Positions 46,772-59,891 of a stretch of DNA of 64,000 nucleotides are shown piece by piece (the first letter of the stretch is position 1; the number at the start of each line of letters is the position of its first letter). The DNA lies in the NCBI GenBank assembly GCA_900708905.1, contig CAADRB010000003.1, positions 5,577,667 to 5,641,666 of the forward strand. Reading direction: 5' to 3'. The translations under genes and the position numbers were made by a program. The notes under the pieces are model-generated. The model did no database searches. It was not told the origin of the DNA and saw only the letters and a program-made list of their open reading frames with translations. Source of the DNA: Hymenolepis diminuta (lineage: Eukaryota > Platyhelminthes > Cestoda > Cyclophyllidea > Hymenolepididae).

Positions 46772-49700
46772 GTAAGTATTTTTTTCTATTTTTTCCACGA
46801 AATTGTCGGAATTTGAACTAAAATTCTTTTATCTTAACTATTACATTCCTCGTACCAATTTATAAGTCGTCTTTAAATGGCTGTTTGAAACATTTATTTG
46901 TTATATTTATCTTTTTATTTTCAAGAAAATTTCCTGTGTCAGTGAACCTATCGATTACGAACAGTACCTCGTTCGGAATAAAGCCAGCATTATGAACGAT
47001 CCTCATCGTGATTTAGTACTTTTTCCTGCCGATGAGGTCAAGGTTTGTATTTAACTATGCAAATAATATTTTTTTATCATTATTCATATTTTTATGTTTG
47101 AATATTACATTTTGGTGGAGTAAATTTTCTTACTTTTTAAATATATTTTCTGAGATCATTTTTGGTCATGTTTCTTAAAATAATTGTGAACTTAATTAAA
47201 TAATTGTGAACATTCTTTTTCAAATTGACAGGTGTATTTCTTTGAAGCTACGATAATGCAAAATAGTTTTATGGTTTTGTTTAATCCCCATGCAATGTTT
47301 ATTCTGTCTGTATTTTAAAGATGAATCTTCTATCATGATGATTCGAAGTTTAAAATAAAATATTTTAACTTCAATGTTGAAAGAGATCTCGGAATTTGCC
47401 TGTTTAAAAACCTAGTTCGGTTATGCTCCTGTAGATCATGATTCCAACGCAATATTCACTTAAATGTTTCAAACTTGTGATTGATTCATCTCCGACGTCA
47501 ACCTTCTTTTTTATTATTTTAAGTAGTGAAGCAGATTTATACTCGTAGCACTTGGTAGGGTTTATTTTATCGCTGAGATTGGGTCATTTAGTAGACGACA
47601 GTTTTAATTATAGTAATATGCGTTAGTATTGTGCAGAGGTTGGCATGGGTTTTCTTATAAGTACGATTTCTCTGTAATTGTCAAATATCAAGAATCGATT
47701 ATCAATTTCCCTTCAGTGATGCTTAGGAATTAATCAACCCTTCAATTACTATACCATTGACCTGATTTTTTCATCTAATTTTACTCCAAAGTTGCGTTTT
47801 CTTATAACATCTTTTTTTATTATATTTCTATAACGGCTCATTTTGTGCATAGAGAAGCGCCATATGAGAAATTACTCATATGCGTATGGAGACTTAGTCA
47901 TCCGGCGCTATTTCATCTAAATGAAGTAAATTAATCTTTGGAATATAAGGAAATTTTCTGATTATGTGACTAATTTTGATTGGGATCTTGGGAAGATCTC
48001 TTCTGTCCTCTTAAGCTTCGATCTTTTTGTAGCAACTTCAGAATTTATGTAAATTCTACGTTTATTTACGTTTGTAAATTAATTGAATAAAATTGCTTAA
48101 GGTGAAGTAAGTTTTCTTAAGAAGCCCAAAATTCATATATAATTTCTCCTACTTAGTCTACTTTTTTGATCAATTAAATCGCATTTCTCCTTGGAATATA
48201 TCTAAATTCGGAAGATTTCAGTCTTGAAAAATTATTTTGTTGTCTTCTTTATTTTGTATGAAAAAAAATAAATTTAATACTTGGTATTCTTTTATCGTCT
48301 ATGATTGTCAACCAACTCAGTGCGTTCTCGATAAAAAATTCTGAAGAAAATAGGAAAGGTTTTTTCATTTTTACTGCCGACCAAATTAAATATTCAATTC
48401 CTCTAAAGGAACTGATGTGTTGGAGCCGCTTTTTTTTATTTAGGTCATGATTTAATTGGCAGTTGAAATTTTTCCTCACTACATATAATAATTAAATATG
48501 ATTTCATTTACCCTCATTGTATTTTTGCTACCTTATTAACTTGAATGCTCACTGATTTTTGTTAATTTCTCTAACTAGAAAATGACTTTATATAATCATG
48601 CGAAAAAAATTTTACCTTTTGAAATTGTATTCTACAGTCGGTTTAAAACTGCACTGAAGTAATGCAGCTTTCCATCCCAATTGTATTGATATTATACTGT
48701 TAGTCAACTTGAGTATCTACTTTTATTAACCGGAGTAAAACAGCCTGCATCATCTCTTAATTTTTGGCTTAATTGCTCCACATCTTAGCTGATTAATTAA
48801 CATAAATAACTCATTTTAATAGATTAGTGTTGTCTCGTAATCCACCACCGACTTCAAAGGGCTATGGAATCTTCTTAATTTTTGATTTGAGTCAGATAAA
48901 TTTAACACTTTTTTTTCAATTACTGCATTTGTCATTGCTAATTAATTCGAATCACTATTGAATAAAATTGTCCTTAGATTTTTTTCTCGAAAGAGAATTT
49001 CGTCCATAATTTTTCATTGCGTACTTTTAATGAATATGTGCCTCATTTCTGTGAAATTTATATTACGTTTATGTCTGACGGAGAATATCCTGTTCTCCCG
49101 ATCTACCCTAACCGGTTACGCCCCCATCTACCTCTATGGCATTGTACTTTGTGTTACTCTGATGATTAGCTGTTTCGTTGATTCCCCCTAATAGAATTAA
49201 GTTTTCTACATTTAGGCAGAAAACCGGAAGCTTATGGTATTTCTTCCGCATGTCCTACACTCAATTAGCATCTCACATTTTCTATCTCAATATGGTGTTG
49301 AACTTGTGTTATTAACTTTTGGGTCAGTGTTAGCTAGGTTTCATTAACTTGTATTGTTTCTCGTTTGCTTGTACAATTCTTTAACTTATTTTGATTTCTC
49401 TTTATAGTCCAAAAAATGGCGTGACGATTTAATGATTTCTTGCCATCTGTATCATTTATTTTCTCTAAGGTCGTTTTAATACTGGCTAGCTACTTCTAAG
49501 TTATGTAATATGAGTGCTGAAATCCGCTGTTTTAAAACGTTACACAATTTACTTCTTTGACGAGAATTTAAAACGTGTCTTTAGAAATACATAGTGAACT
49601 AAAAATACAAAAATTAAGAAAGACGTCTTCCTTCAATATCCTTTCACGAATACATCATCGAACAAAATATTTAAGTGAAACACAAGACTATTTCTTATTT

Positions 49701-52700
49701 GGAATAATTTAATTCAACAAATTGCTTTTCTCCAAATCTCCGATTGTGTAGGTCACTGATTTCTTTGCTTAAATTGATCAACTTAATGAACTTGTATTTC
49801 TTCTATCTCCTTCTGTGAATGAAATTCAAAAATCTGTAACCCAACATCTTTTCTGGAAGGCAAAGGGAGTTGATTTTAATTTCAATCTTGGACTCTTCCG
49901 AAGACTATTTCACTCTATAAATAGATGGACTTTTAAGCTCTTGACTTCTTAATAGTCGTTCATTCTCTCAATGCTCTTAATTTCTTTGCATTTTTAAAAG
50001 CTTTTTTCGTAAATCGTTCTTATTGGTTTCTCCAAATTTTCTCCTCGAATTTGATGTCTATTTCCTATTTCATTATGATATTCCGATGTCACTCACTTTC
50101 CATTTCAAATTTATGTGACATTCTGAACATATCAACATGCAAATACTTCACATTTGTTCTTTACTGTGCGTAGAATTGGCTTCAGAGGAAAAGTTATCGA
50201 GTGCAAGCTCTCCTAAGGAAAGGTGATAAACTAACCTTAAACGAAGGTCATAAGCAAATGCTCTAGTCTGATCCGTGTAAACAGTAAGATTTAACATTAG
50301 ACGAAAAACTATGTAGACTGAAGCATCCTTTCCGCTCTCAAGAATTTAATATATTTCACTAGTTCATCCGCCTGTTAGGCTTGTATCATGTTTAGTGATT
50401 ATATAGCTAAATGGATAATTATCGCTAAAGTTATCCTTATAGAGAAGAACCCTTTTCATAAAGTGGCAGATATTAAGATGTTTTTTTATTTTGTTCTAAG
50501 ATATTGCTGGGCTTCCTAGTTATTTGGAGTCAATTGTCTTTGTTATTTTAGTACTTTTGTGTTCTATTTATTGGGCTCTTTTGTTGTTATCTAATCAGTT
50601 TTTAGATATTTGATTCCTCCGTATCAACGTACTTTTCACAATCTAGTCTCCTTGTCTTTTTAAAAGCAACATTTTTTTAGATTTTTAAGGATCATGTTAG
50701 TTATTTTAATACTTATTTCGTCAGACGACCGCTTTTTCAATATGAGTGGATTCCGAACCGATGTATTGTCTGGAATAATTTACCTTTGAACCATGTCTAT
50801 GGCATCTATTCCCAGTTTGGTTGAAATTATTTGCTCTTCTGAAGGCTGATAGCATATTGCAAATCTAATGACAACGAGGTATTGTCATTGCTTTGTTGTT
50901 AAATTTCATAAACACATCCATGATACTATTTCATGGGTCATTGTCAAATTCTGTCTCTCACATGATTCTCTACTTTGATATTTCTTTATCTAACTGAAAA
51001 TTCTTTGTTGTTCTTATCATTTGTTTTTTATTTAGCCATCTGTTGGACAATTGGTTTTTCTCCACTTGGTAACTAAAAATCTTCCGTTCAAACCTTTTAC
51101 TTCTAATTTTCCTAGTTGTCATCTTTTTTTTGAGTTATCACTTTTAACAAAACTCTTAATAAGCTTTCCTGCTAAGGGAAACATAAATTAAATTATCTGA
51201 AGTTTTCTTTTCTTGTTACAACAAGTCTGTTCCTTAGATTGTGCGCTGATATGAAACATTAGTAATATTCGACGTTCCAGCTTGCATTCTGTTGGTTAAG
51301 TTTTTCGTCTTGGCTAAATGAGTGTTTTATTAAAATCCCATTTAACTACTCAAACTTGGAATAAGTAATATCTTAAATTGCTCATCGAAAGTAAATGGTA
51401 AAATTTTTTCAGATATTTAATTACTTCGTATCAACGTACTTTTCACAGTTAAAAACAAGCCGAATTACGTTTGATGTAATGGTTTATGTAGACTTACTTA
51501 AATTTCAAATAAGTACTATCTTCATTCCTGCTTTTAGATTGTGCGACTCAACCGAACGCAGTTGAATACTGTAGGTGGGGGACCACCAAGTGCAAGTGTA
51601 GCAGAACTCACCAAGATCAGCGCTCTGGCACGACATGTAGAAGCTACGTGTATGCCCCAATCCTGGTGTCTCCTACAAGAACCCCTCGCTCGATTTCGTG
51701 GACCTTTTTGTGACCTTCCTAATGATCCGTGAGTCTCCTTTTTATACTACTTGAATACCTCCATGCGTATGTATTTTAGTGCCCCTTTAATGTATTAAAT
51801 TGATCCATTTAACGTTGGCGTTCTCGTAAATTGCTGGCTAGGTTTAAATTTTTAATGAGTACCGTGTGTTTTATTGTGTTAGGTGAGTGATAATTGCAGC
51901 TGTTAATTAAATTAAATAGTAGTTAATGGGGGCATATCTTGAAGTTGTTTCAATTTGCGTTAGTCTGTCTCGGTTATGTTTAGATTTTTAAATGATTGCC
52001 GTGGGTTGGTTTTCTATGAATTGTCGGCTCAAAGGTCAATCTTTTCGTAAAACCAAATTTGGAATTCACAAGCTAATCTCCTATATTCATCGTTTAATTT
52101 CAAATCCATTTGTGAAAGGTTTTTTGCGCTCATTTTCGGTAGGGAAATGGTATTGTGCAATCTTCATAGTGAGAAACTTGAATTTTGGCACCACCTTTAT
52201 CAGCCAGGTTCAATCAGTGCGGCTGACCACTCCGCTCACTAGGCGTGCACCGATAGGCATCTAACCCGTGATCTCTGATTGCATAGGCGAGCATTTACCC
52301 TCAATCTGCTTAGTGGTTAAATTCTTACCTTCTTCCAGCATCTGTTATCTGAAGAGCCAGAATTGATTGTTATTATCTTATTCTAATGTCATTTTCTATG
52401 TAGTGCTTATCAAATTGTCGTGGTATTTTTAGTTTATTTACTGAAAATTCAGATGACAAAAGGATACCATTAGACATTTCCGAATTGTGTGCTAACTCTG
52501 TGAAATGAATGTACTCTTCATTAGAATTATAACCTTGATGCTGCTAATAGACCGTGGAATGAACAAAATCTTCGTCTTGTCTGATTTCAGCATTTTTTAA
52601 AATACTTTAAATTTGAAAACAAGAACAAGACTGATTCTATCGAGATACACTAAAATTAAAGCTATTACAACATAATGGTCGCTAATATGTTTAAAGCAGT

Positions 52701-55700
52701 TTTAATAATAACAACTTGCCGTTATTGGCTGTCGAATTATTTGATCAATAAGATATGAACATTGTGGGTATGAATTCATTCTGGGGCCATGGGATCAAAT
52801 CCTGAAAATTGAACTTTGGATGGTTTGAACAGACCAAATGAACTATATCTATTAAGTAAGATCCATAGTTCAAATGAAGTAGGATTTGATTATCTTTTCT
52901 ATCTCATTAAATTCCCCTCCGATCATCATCGGAATGTTTTACAGTAATAAAGATACTATTAAAAATGGTATTTTTTGAGTTTTTTGTGGGTAATAATAAG
53001 GGGCTAGTCCACTTTCACAATCCCGTCAATAGTATATTAATGGCTTGATTCTGAAATCCAGTTCTAATACGATATAATTAGCGCTTTGCGAATGCTAGAC
53101 TATGATCTCCGTATGCATTTCGCTCCTTTTTTGATCTATAACGTTATTATTCCATTTTTAAGCTGTGCGAAAGTAGCCTCTTCTCGGTACATGACTGAAT
53201 TAGGGGATCAACGTGCCTTTTTATTCTATTATATATTGTCTGAATGGAGTAAATATCGATAAAGTTTGTGTGTATATGGTAGAGCTAGCTGATTATCTAT
53301 GATTGTAAACTTGATAAATGCAAGTACATTAATGGGTTGTGAAAATCGGTACCATAATGATCAATGTGCATAACTGCCAAGTCAGAAGTCCCGACATGGG
53401 TGGTCAACCGCATTGATTAAATCTGGTCAAAAGGAGGAAGAGTAGAATGCAGGTCACTCATAAGAGTGGCTCCAGGATGTCTATCATCTACCAACGGCAA
53501 GTGCTGTTGACACTTTCCCTAATGGGCTTAGAATTTTAAGCTGTAAATTGCAAGTGTCCTTGATATACTTTAAGTTATTACTGTAATTCATCGTCCGGTA
53601 TTCTTCATGCCGATTCAGTTCTAACCAATTACATTTGTATATATTGTTGGCAGTGTGTACTTGGGAGACAATCTATCTATCAAAGTTCTTACGTCAATCA
53701 CATTAAATAAACCTCACGATGACTTGATATTCCGCTGGACAATAAAAGCCTTATATTTTTTCTCTTCTATTTTACCATATGTGTAGGTAGAATATTGGAG
53801 CAAGTTAAAAATTTGTTCGGCCTTTTGTTAGCGAAGCGGGTTATTAGTTGTCCGCCTTATTTTCTCTTATTTCAAGTTCTGATTACATTTGCAAGGCATT
53901 TACAATTAATGACTAGGGAAAATTTTTAGATTGCATGCCAAATGTGTATACGCACATTTTGGTCGGCAAAAAATTGTTACGTCATAAAATCAAGGGTTGA
54001 GTAAAAGGCGTTGCGCATTTGGTAGTCATATGTTAAGTTAGACAATGCTCGAGTCTTTGTGTTATATAATATTTTCGCAACTTCGAAGACAATCTTGAGT
54101 TGTTTGTTTCGACTTTCCTTTGAGATATTGGCGGAAGAACAACTTGGGACTCTTATTCTAAAATAAGATAGCTTTGTGGCAGTGCTGATAAACCCTCTGA
54201 TAATATAAGAAGATCTTTCGATTAATAGAAATGAGCTGGACCAGAAAAATCTGAAAGCTTAGGTACTTGCTTTGTGTAGGTAATAAACAGAAACATGACT
54301 TTTAAAACTTAGTCTTCTCACTTCCCCATTTAAAAATTTGTTTTGTAGTTATACGGGATAACTTCCTAAACAGATCTTCAGACGTTTAAATATTTCAAGT
54401 TATCGGCACACAATGATTTTCTTTAGAATGCAAACGTGGTGATGAATCTTTATAGAAGTAGTAAGACTTACGCACACACCGTCAGCAATTGTCATGCAAA
54501 ACTCAAGGCCATGTGTTCTATAATGGAGGCCCGAGAGGTATAAGAAACTGCTTAAGTCGAAATAAAGAAGTAACTGTATTGCCTCGCAGTGCTCTCTCTC
54601 TTCACTGCACGTGTACTTAAAATTTGTGTATCCTATTGTCAGATTCTTATGTTGTGGCAAACTTGAAATAAATTATGTACAAATTAAATTTCATACTTTG
54701 TGTTCTCATGTTTCTCTGAAACAAATGATTTATTTCGTTTAAAGTAGTGGGAAGCATGAAATTACTTAAAATGTTTTTATTGGAATCCCCTTCTAAATGA
54801 ACTATCCATTTGCAAGTAAGAAGAACATTCTTATTTACATTAAGTCTTCTACGGATATTTCTTATTTCTATGTGTTATTTTGTGTTCTACCTGTGTTTAA
54901 GGCAAGTTTAGACTCAATAAAACGTTGACCTGCGTGTTCTGGTTGAGTAACTTGGCAATAAAATTTGGTCTGCCTTTTCGGTTATATTTAAATCTAGCGT
55001 AATCTTCTCTCTAAATGGAGAAGTATATTTATGAATTTATGTGATTACTTCTGAGATAGCTTCATAGTGTTAAATGGTCGAATTTGATGTCTAAATTAAG
55101 TAGAACATGAATAGTCTTTTTTTAGTTTTCCATTGTTCGTTGAAAGCAGTTGTTTAAACTTCGGATTACTGCCAATTTTTCTTAGTAAATCAAATATATT
55201 AAATGTTCAGACGCGGCTTCCAATTTATCACAGAAATTCCTTTCCCTTTTTCCGAAAGATCTATTTTGAGCATTTCTCGTCTTAATTACGCCTTATCTTG
55301 CATTTCTGTGTGAATACGTCGAATATTTTTTGTTCAGATGTCTGCACTTATCAGTTTGCTACAAATAATTTCACGATTAAATTATTTTGCCATTTGACTA
55401 TTTGTTTTGCTAATAGAGGCATTTAGTACTAACCTCCTTACTAGATCTTGCTTCCTTATATCAGATCATCGTTATCATTTGACATGATTAAACTCCTATC
55501 CTTCTAATTGGGCCATTCAATTTTCATACTGTCTCTCGATTCTAAGTTCCATTTTAAAACAAGTTTTCTCTTCGAATGCAACTTTTACCGTTTTTCGTCA
55601 TGATAGTTTGCGTCATTCCGATTCATCGGAAAGATTCATTCTATTTAAAATACCGGTACACCTACTCAATTTTTAGGACAACTTTTACTAATTATAGCAT

Positions 55701-58700
55701 TCATTCCATTTTCTTCTATATCTGCTATACATTTGGCCACTTTAAAAATCTCCATTTATTCTTTTTTACGTTACAAATGTTTAGCTACTAATCATTTCTT
55801 TCGTGGAGTATTATTATTCATTATTAATTGCAATCTTACAGACTTTGGCAGGATAATCGATTCTTTTCCCCTCATTCTATATGACAAGGTTCTACGCAAG
55901 CACCTATTCGTGCTTTCCCTATCGTCTATATAAAAGATTGTCGAATGTCGAATAATGAAAGAACTGTGAAACAGTCTAGGTTACCTCTTGAGCGACTGCA
56001 GAACCAAGAGTTCCAAGAGAGGGATCATGAGAGTTAATAAGAAAAGCAAATGTGTAGGCAACATCGAGAGATTGAAAACATTTACATAGACTAAGGGGGT
56101 CTCCCAATTGTAAACAAAATTAAGCGCTTTAAGTAGGTCTATTGCTTTTTTATATTTTGGTGGATTTGGTATGTTTGGCATGACCGATAATTATCCAGGA
56201 AGGACATCATTTTTGCCACCAAAATGTTACAGGCTGTGTAGAAGAGAATGCACAGACTTCGGGGAAAAAGTATTTTTGAGTAACCGCGAAATAATCGAGG
56301 GCAAACGAAAATCTTTAGTATTGGTTGATCCAATTATCTAACGGAAATTAATATCAAGGTTAATAAATAATGTTACATTTTGCTCATTAAAATACTTATA
56401 TCTATTCTTGTCTCAAATTCATTGTATCTTTAGAATTTTCTGCCAACCTAGATCCTGGAAATATGTATGAGGAACAGTATTCTTCTGGCTTTTGACTCAT
56501 CAGATGTGTCATCTTGAGTTCCAAAAAATTGACAGAAGCGTACGCGATGCATGCGAATTGATTAGAAAAACGTAATGCCGCAGAATCATATTTTCGTCTT
56601 CTGGTATGCTCTTTCCAGTATCAATTAGATTAAGAAAATGATTTCGCGTGCACTAGGTTGTTTCATTCTGAAAATTTCTTAGCTTTCAGTGTATTTTTCT
56701 AGAGTAGCGAGCTACAAGCTGCTATTATCCTTTCCGTAAACTTACAGATATGGTGATATTTTATGAAATAGAGCTGTAGTCTTGTATTTCAGCTATTGAA
56801 TCTCAATGAAGTGAAGGACTGAGCACTTCTACTATTTTGGCTTCAAAATAACCAATTCACATTTGTTTACGGGATTTACCCTCTGGAATGTCCATAGGTT
56901 GTCACCCTATAGATGGATCTTTAGTTTGGTTTTTACTCGAAGAAACAACAAAGCTTAAGCTGAAAGCGCTATCCTCGATATTTTACTTGCAATCTTATTT
57001 GATTTCGAGTTGTTTACAATACACTCCTTTGTGATTTGTCAAATTTGTTGTTAATCTGGGTCTCGGTAAGACAAATGACATAGTAAATATTGAAGTATAA
57101 AGCCTTGATCTTTTTGTTCTTTGTATGAGGTATTTACTTTGATAACCGTTCTAGAGGTCCGCTGATCTACTTTACTTGCGATCTTTCATTGTTTTTTTTC
57201 TATTTTTGGCTTTTGTCCAGACTGATATAATTGGATCTATTACGTAGGAATCATTGAACGTGTATTAAGTTCATCAAGATGATGAAAGGTCGTAATTTGG
57301 CGGTCTTATCAATGCTCACATGTTTTATGTTCATCCGTGCTTGTAAATTGATTCGTAGAGCTAATTGTACTGATTTGAGGCTTCAGGATGCTCTCCGGTT
57401 TCTTTCAATAAATTTGAGCGGGAAAGATGGGGAGGAGGTATTTTTGATTATCTCATTAAGAAGTTATTTGAATTCCAGTATGATATGTTACCTTTAGCCG
57501 ATTTCGATAATGCTTCTTAAACCGTGCGGCGCCTTTGCATCTTGCAAAAATTTTAGTGCTTTTTGGATTTCGATGTGTTTAGACTAGAAACAATCTAGCC
57601 GCTAAGACAACATCTCCTGTGATCTAAATTCATTCACATTTTTAAACCAAAATGATTTTGTACATTTATTTCTTTAATCCTTTAACTTTTGTTGGTAATG
57701 TATATTTGATATGTTCGTTTTGTTCTCGTGAAAGCTACGTGTTACCTCGTAATATTTTTAAGCTACATTTTTGCGCCAAGTTCTATAGACGCTGAAATTG
57801 TTATTAAATTTGCACTTGCTTAGTTAACTGATTGATGTTTTTCGGCATTCTAGCTCTCTCATGCATATTTAAATCGAGCTGTCTTATTGTTTAAAATGGT
57901 GAATTCAGTAATTCTGCATTAACAGCTCTGCCTTGCTATGTGTACGTAGTGACTACAGTTACTAGGCTTAGCCTCATCTCTGACTCATATAGGGTGACAG
58001 GTGTCTTTATAAGCACCCTCCAAGAGTTGGTGTTACATTCAATGTCCACTACAGAGCCGCTTAATTACCCGAACGACATAGAAGGTATCAAAAAATATTG
58101 AAGTTGGAGAGACCTAAAAGGTACCCTAGCAGGACCATGAAGGAGTCTATTTGAATTGGTCTTTATAGATAGTCCACAATGATTATCTAAGCAGTAGAAT
58201 ACTATCTGGGCTGTCAGAAATAATAGAAAAAGGTGGAAGGAAAGGGTAGAGAGAACGCTGTAAATATAATTACTAATTGTAGTTCCAAGTTGCGTGCTTC
58301 TAGCAATGGAAAGAAAACTCTATTCAATTAAACGTTACCTTAAGTAAAGAGTTGTCGAATTGAGATCTCTTTTTTTAAAATATGACGCCTGAAAGTTACT
58401 TGATCTCGCTTCTAAAGAGCAATTTTATTACTAATTTTGTGGGCACGTATTCATAACTTCGTAGTAAAACTTTACAACTTTTCCTCATTGTAATGCTTTT
58501 ACAAAGTCGTCTAGTTTCCTTTTGAGCTTTGTGTATATTTAGTCATTGTTTCCGTCAATATTAATGAATGGATACCACTGGTTGATTACTTATATTAATA
58601 TACTACGACTTAAGTTAAGCATTCGTATGCTCTTAACATCAAATTGTCTCAGCTTCGAGCCCTACGGTGGCCTGTATTACATGATTAAAGCGGCTACCAC

Positions 58701-59891
58701 ATTCGGTTAAAATAGTAGGGATGATTTAAATCTTAAATCGTACCATACAATATACCTCTTATCATAGTGGCTACACCCTAGTTTATCTGAACTAGGCGTG
58801 AACGGTCGTCAAAACTGGCTCATTTAGACAGTGTAAAATGTGGTGATGAGATCATTTGTTTATGTATCTTGCACTTTCGTCCTCTTTAAATACGAGAAAC
58901 AATATTAAATTGGATTAAAAGTGAAGGTCTCCAGATCGCCAGCATTAGGCTATTAACAAGCACGCGAAGTGGGAAATCAGGATTAGTCATACACTTACTT
59001 CATTCGCCAATTACGTCCAACAAATGAATAATGGTCTATTTCAGTGCTCAAGGGAGAAAAAGATTAATATTTTTTTTCATTGGTATATTCAAATTCAGGG
59101 TAAATAAGAACGGTCGACCCTGCCATTGTTAAGATTTTTTTGGGACTGATTAACTGGATCGGCTATTTGTTTTGAGTTTTTCGAACTTTCAAATTTTCTT
59201 CAAAGATGAGGATAGATGTAAAGATTTATCGATCTTGTTCAATTTTAGAAAACGAATGAACGTTGTCACATCTGTTCACCTATAACAAATGCCTTCTCTG
59301 TTTTAGTTATCCCGTTTCCCTTCTAACGCATAAAAGGGAACCCCGATATTATCTGAATGCTTTATTTTCTACTGTCGAAAGCATTTGGAACAACTATATT
59401 TATTAAAATTTTGATGTTCTATAGTGTCCTTCGAATTAATTAACTTGCAAACTAGTTTTAAATAGGGGAAACATTGTTTTGTTCCAAAAGATCTCTTGTG
59501 TGTTTTACACGTTTATTTTTATGCCAAGACGTAATTTTGTTCTATAAAACGTGTTGAATTTGTTCCAAAACCTTTTCTGATCCCTGATTAAAAGTACTTT
59601 TGTTCTTTCCTTTTCCTATGCAGAAAAGTTTTTGAACAGATGGGTAAACCAACAGACCAGTGGTACGCTATCGATCACGTTGTAACAGAGAACGGCCCTG
59701 ATCAACCTGCTGCCACCAGTCAACGAACCACCAACAGAGGTGCTATTACTACTGGAGCAGCAACGGCGAATGGGACGAGTGTTGGATCGCGTTTGTGGAC
59801 ATCTGCTCGACGTGTTAATCTCATGGCTGCTCAAAATGGAGTCGACTCTGAAGTGACCTATGGCAATGTTAAAGCATTGGAGAATGGGAAG
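46667..59891 (+). CDS. DOCK7-like: DOCK-C family guanine nucleotide exchange factor, N-terminal part (4 exons)
   Basis: The N-terminus of a DOCK6/7/8-type atypical GEF for Rac and Cdc42, a cytoplasmic regulator of actin and cell shape. Exons are 46667-46771, 46926-47042, 51538-51728 and 59624-59891, joined in phase for 227 residues. The beginning MSKQRKFVQQ resembles the MAERRAFAQK start of vertebrate DOCK7. EPIDYEQYL followed by NDPHRDLVLFPADEVK matches the DP-D-EDYL and GPLRDLIEFPPDD segment of that family, and ALARHVEATCMPQSW followed by PKVFEQ matches its next block. An in-frame TAA at 46649-46651 fixes the start. The family is about 2000 residues long, so the C2-like DHR1 and catalytic DHR2 domains lie beyond the window. 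Human paralogue assignment is uncertain. Confidence 0.85.
46926..47042 (+). CDS. DOCK7-like: DOCK exon 2
   Basis: 39 codons in phase 0 after acceptor tattttcaag, ending GTC AAG at donor gtttgt. It encodes EPIDYEQYL and NDPHRDLVLFPADEVK, the strongest family match in this gene. Confidence 0.9.
50604..50640 (+). repeat. Direct repeat, copy 1
   Basis: A 37-bp segment whose last 21 bp (CGTATCAACGTAC and on through TTTTCACA) are identical to the copy at 51411-51447; the first 16 bp differ at only a few positions. Confidence 0.8.
51411..51447 (+). repeat. Direct repeat, copy 2
   Basis: Second copy of the 37-bp repeat, about 800 bp downstream of the first, 91 bp before exon 3. Confidence 0.8.
51538..51728 (+). 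CDS. DOCK7-like: DOCK exon 3
   Basis: 191 nt encoding residues 75-137 and two bases of codon 138. Acceptor tgcttttag, donor gtgagt. The HVEATCMPQSWCLLQEPLARF part aligns with the [20 protein letters not shown] region of vertebrate DOCK7. Confidence 0.85.
51729..59623 (+). other. DOCK intron 3 (7895 bp)
   Basis: GT-AG intron. The plus-strand frame at 57279-57497 and the minus-strand frames at 54400-54660 and 55981-56333 are at chance length and have no splice support. No LTR copy was found here. Confidence 0.78.
59624..59891 (+). CDS. DOCK7-like: DOCK exon 4 with probable GC donor
   Basis: Begins after acceptor cctatgcag, completes codon 138 (CCA, Pro) and encodes KVFEQMGKPTDQWYAIDHVV. A Thr, Ala, Gly and Asn-rich stretch without family similarity follows. 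The best 3' boundary is AAG followed by gcgagt (59892-59897), a GC-AG type donor. Otherwise the frame runs to TAA at 59949-59951, passing only weak GT sites. Confidence 0.78.

Larger units (their letters stand above)
47043..51537 (+). other. DOCK intron 2 (4495 bp)
   Basis: GT-AG intron, AT-rich and pyrimidine-rich on the plus strand. It contains a 37-bp direct repeat (50604-50640 and 51411-51447). No nested gene is supported. Confidence 0.8.

Noticed and set aside
57279..57497. 72-codon plus-strand frame in DOCK intron 3
   Set aside because: Neither end has a usable splice site in phase with exons 3 and 4, which already join exactly.
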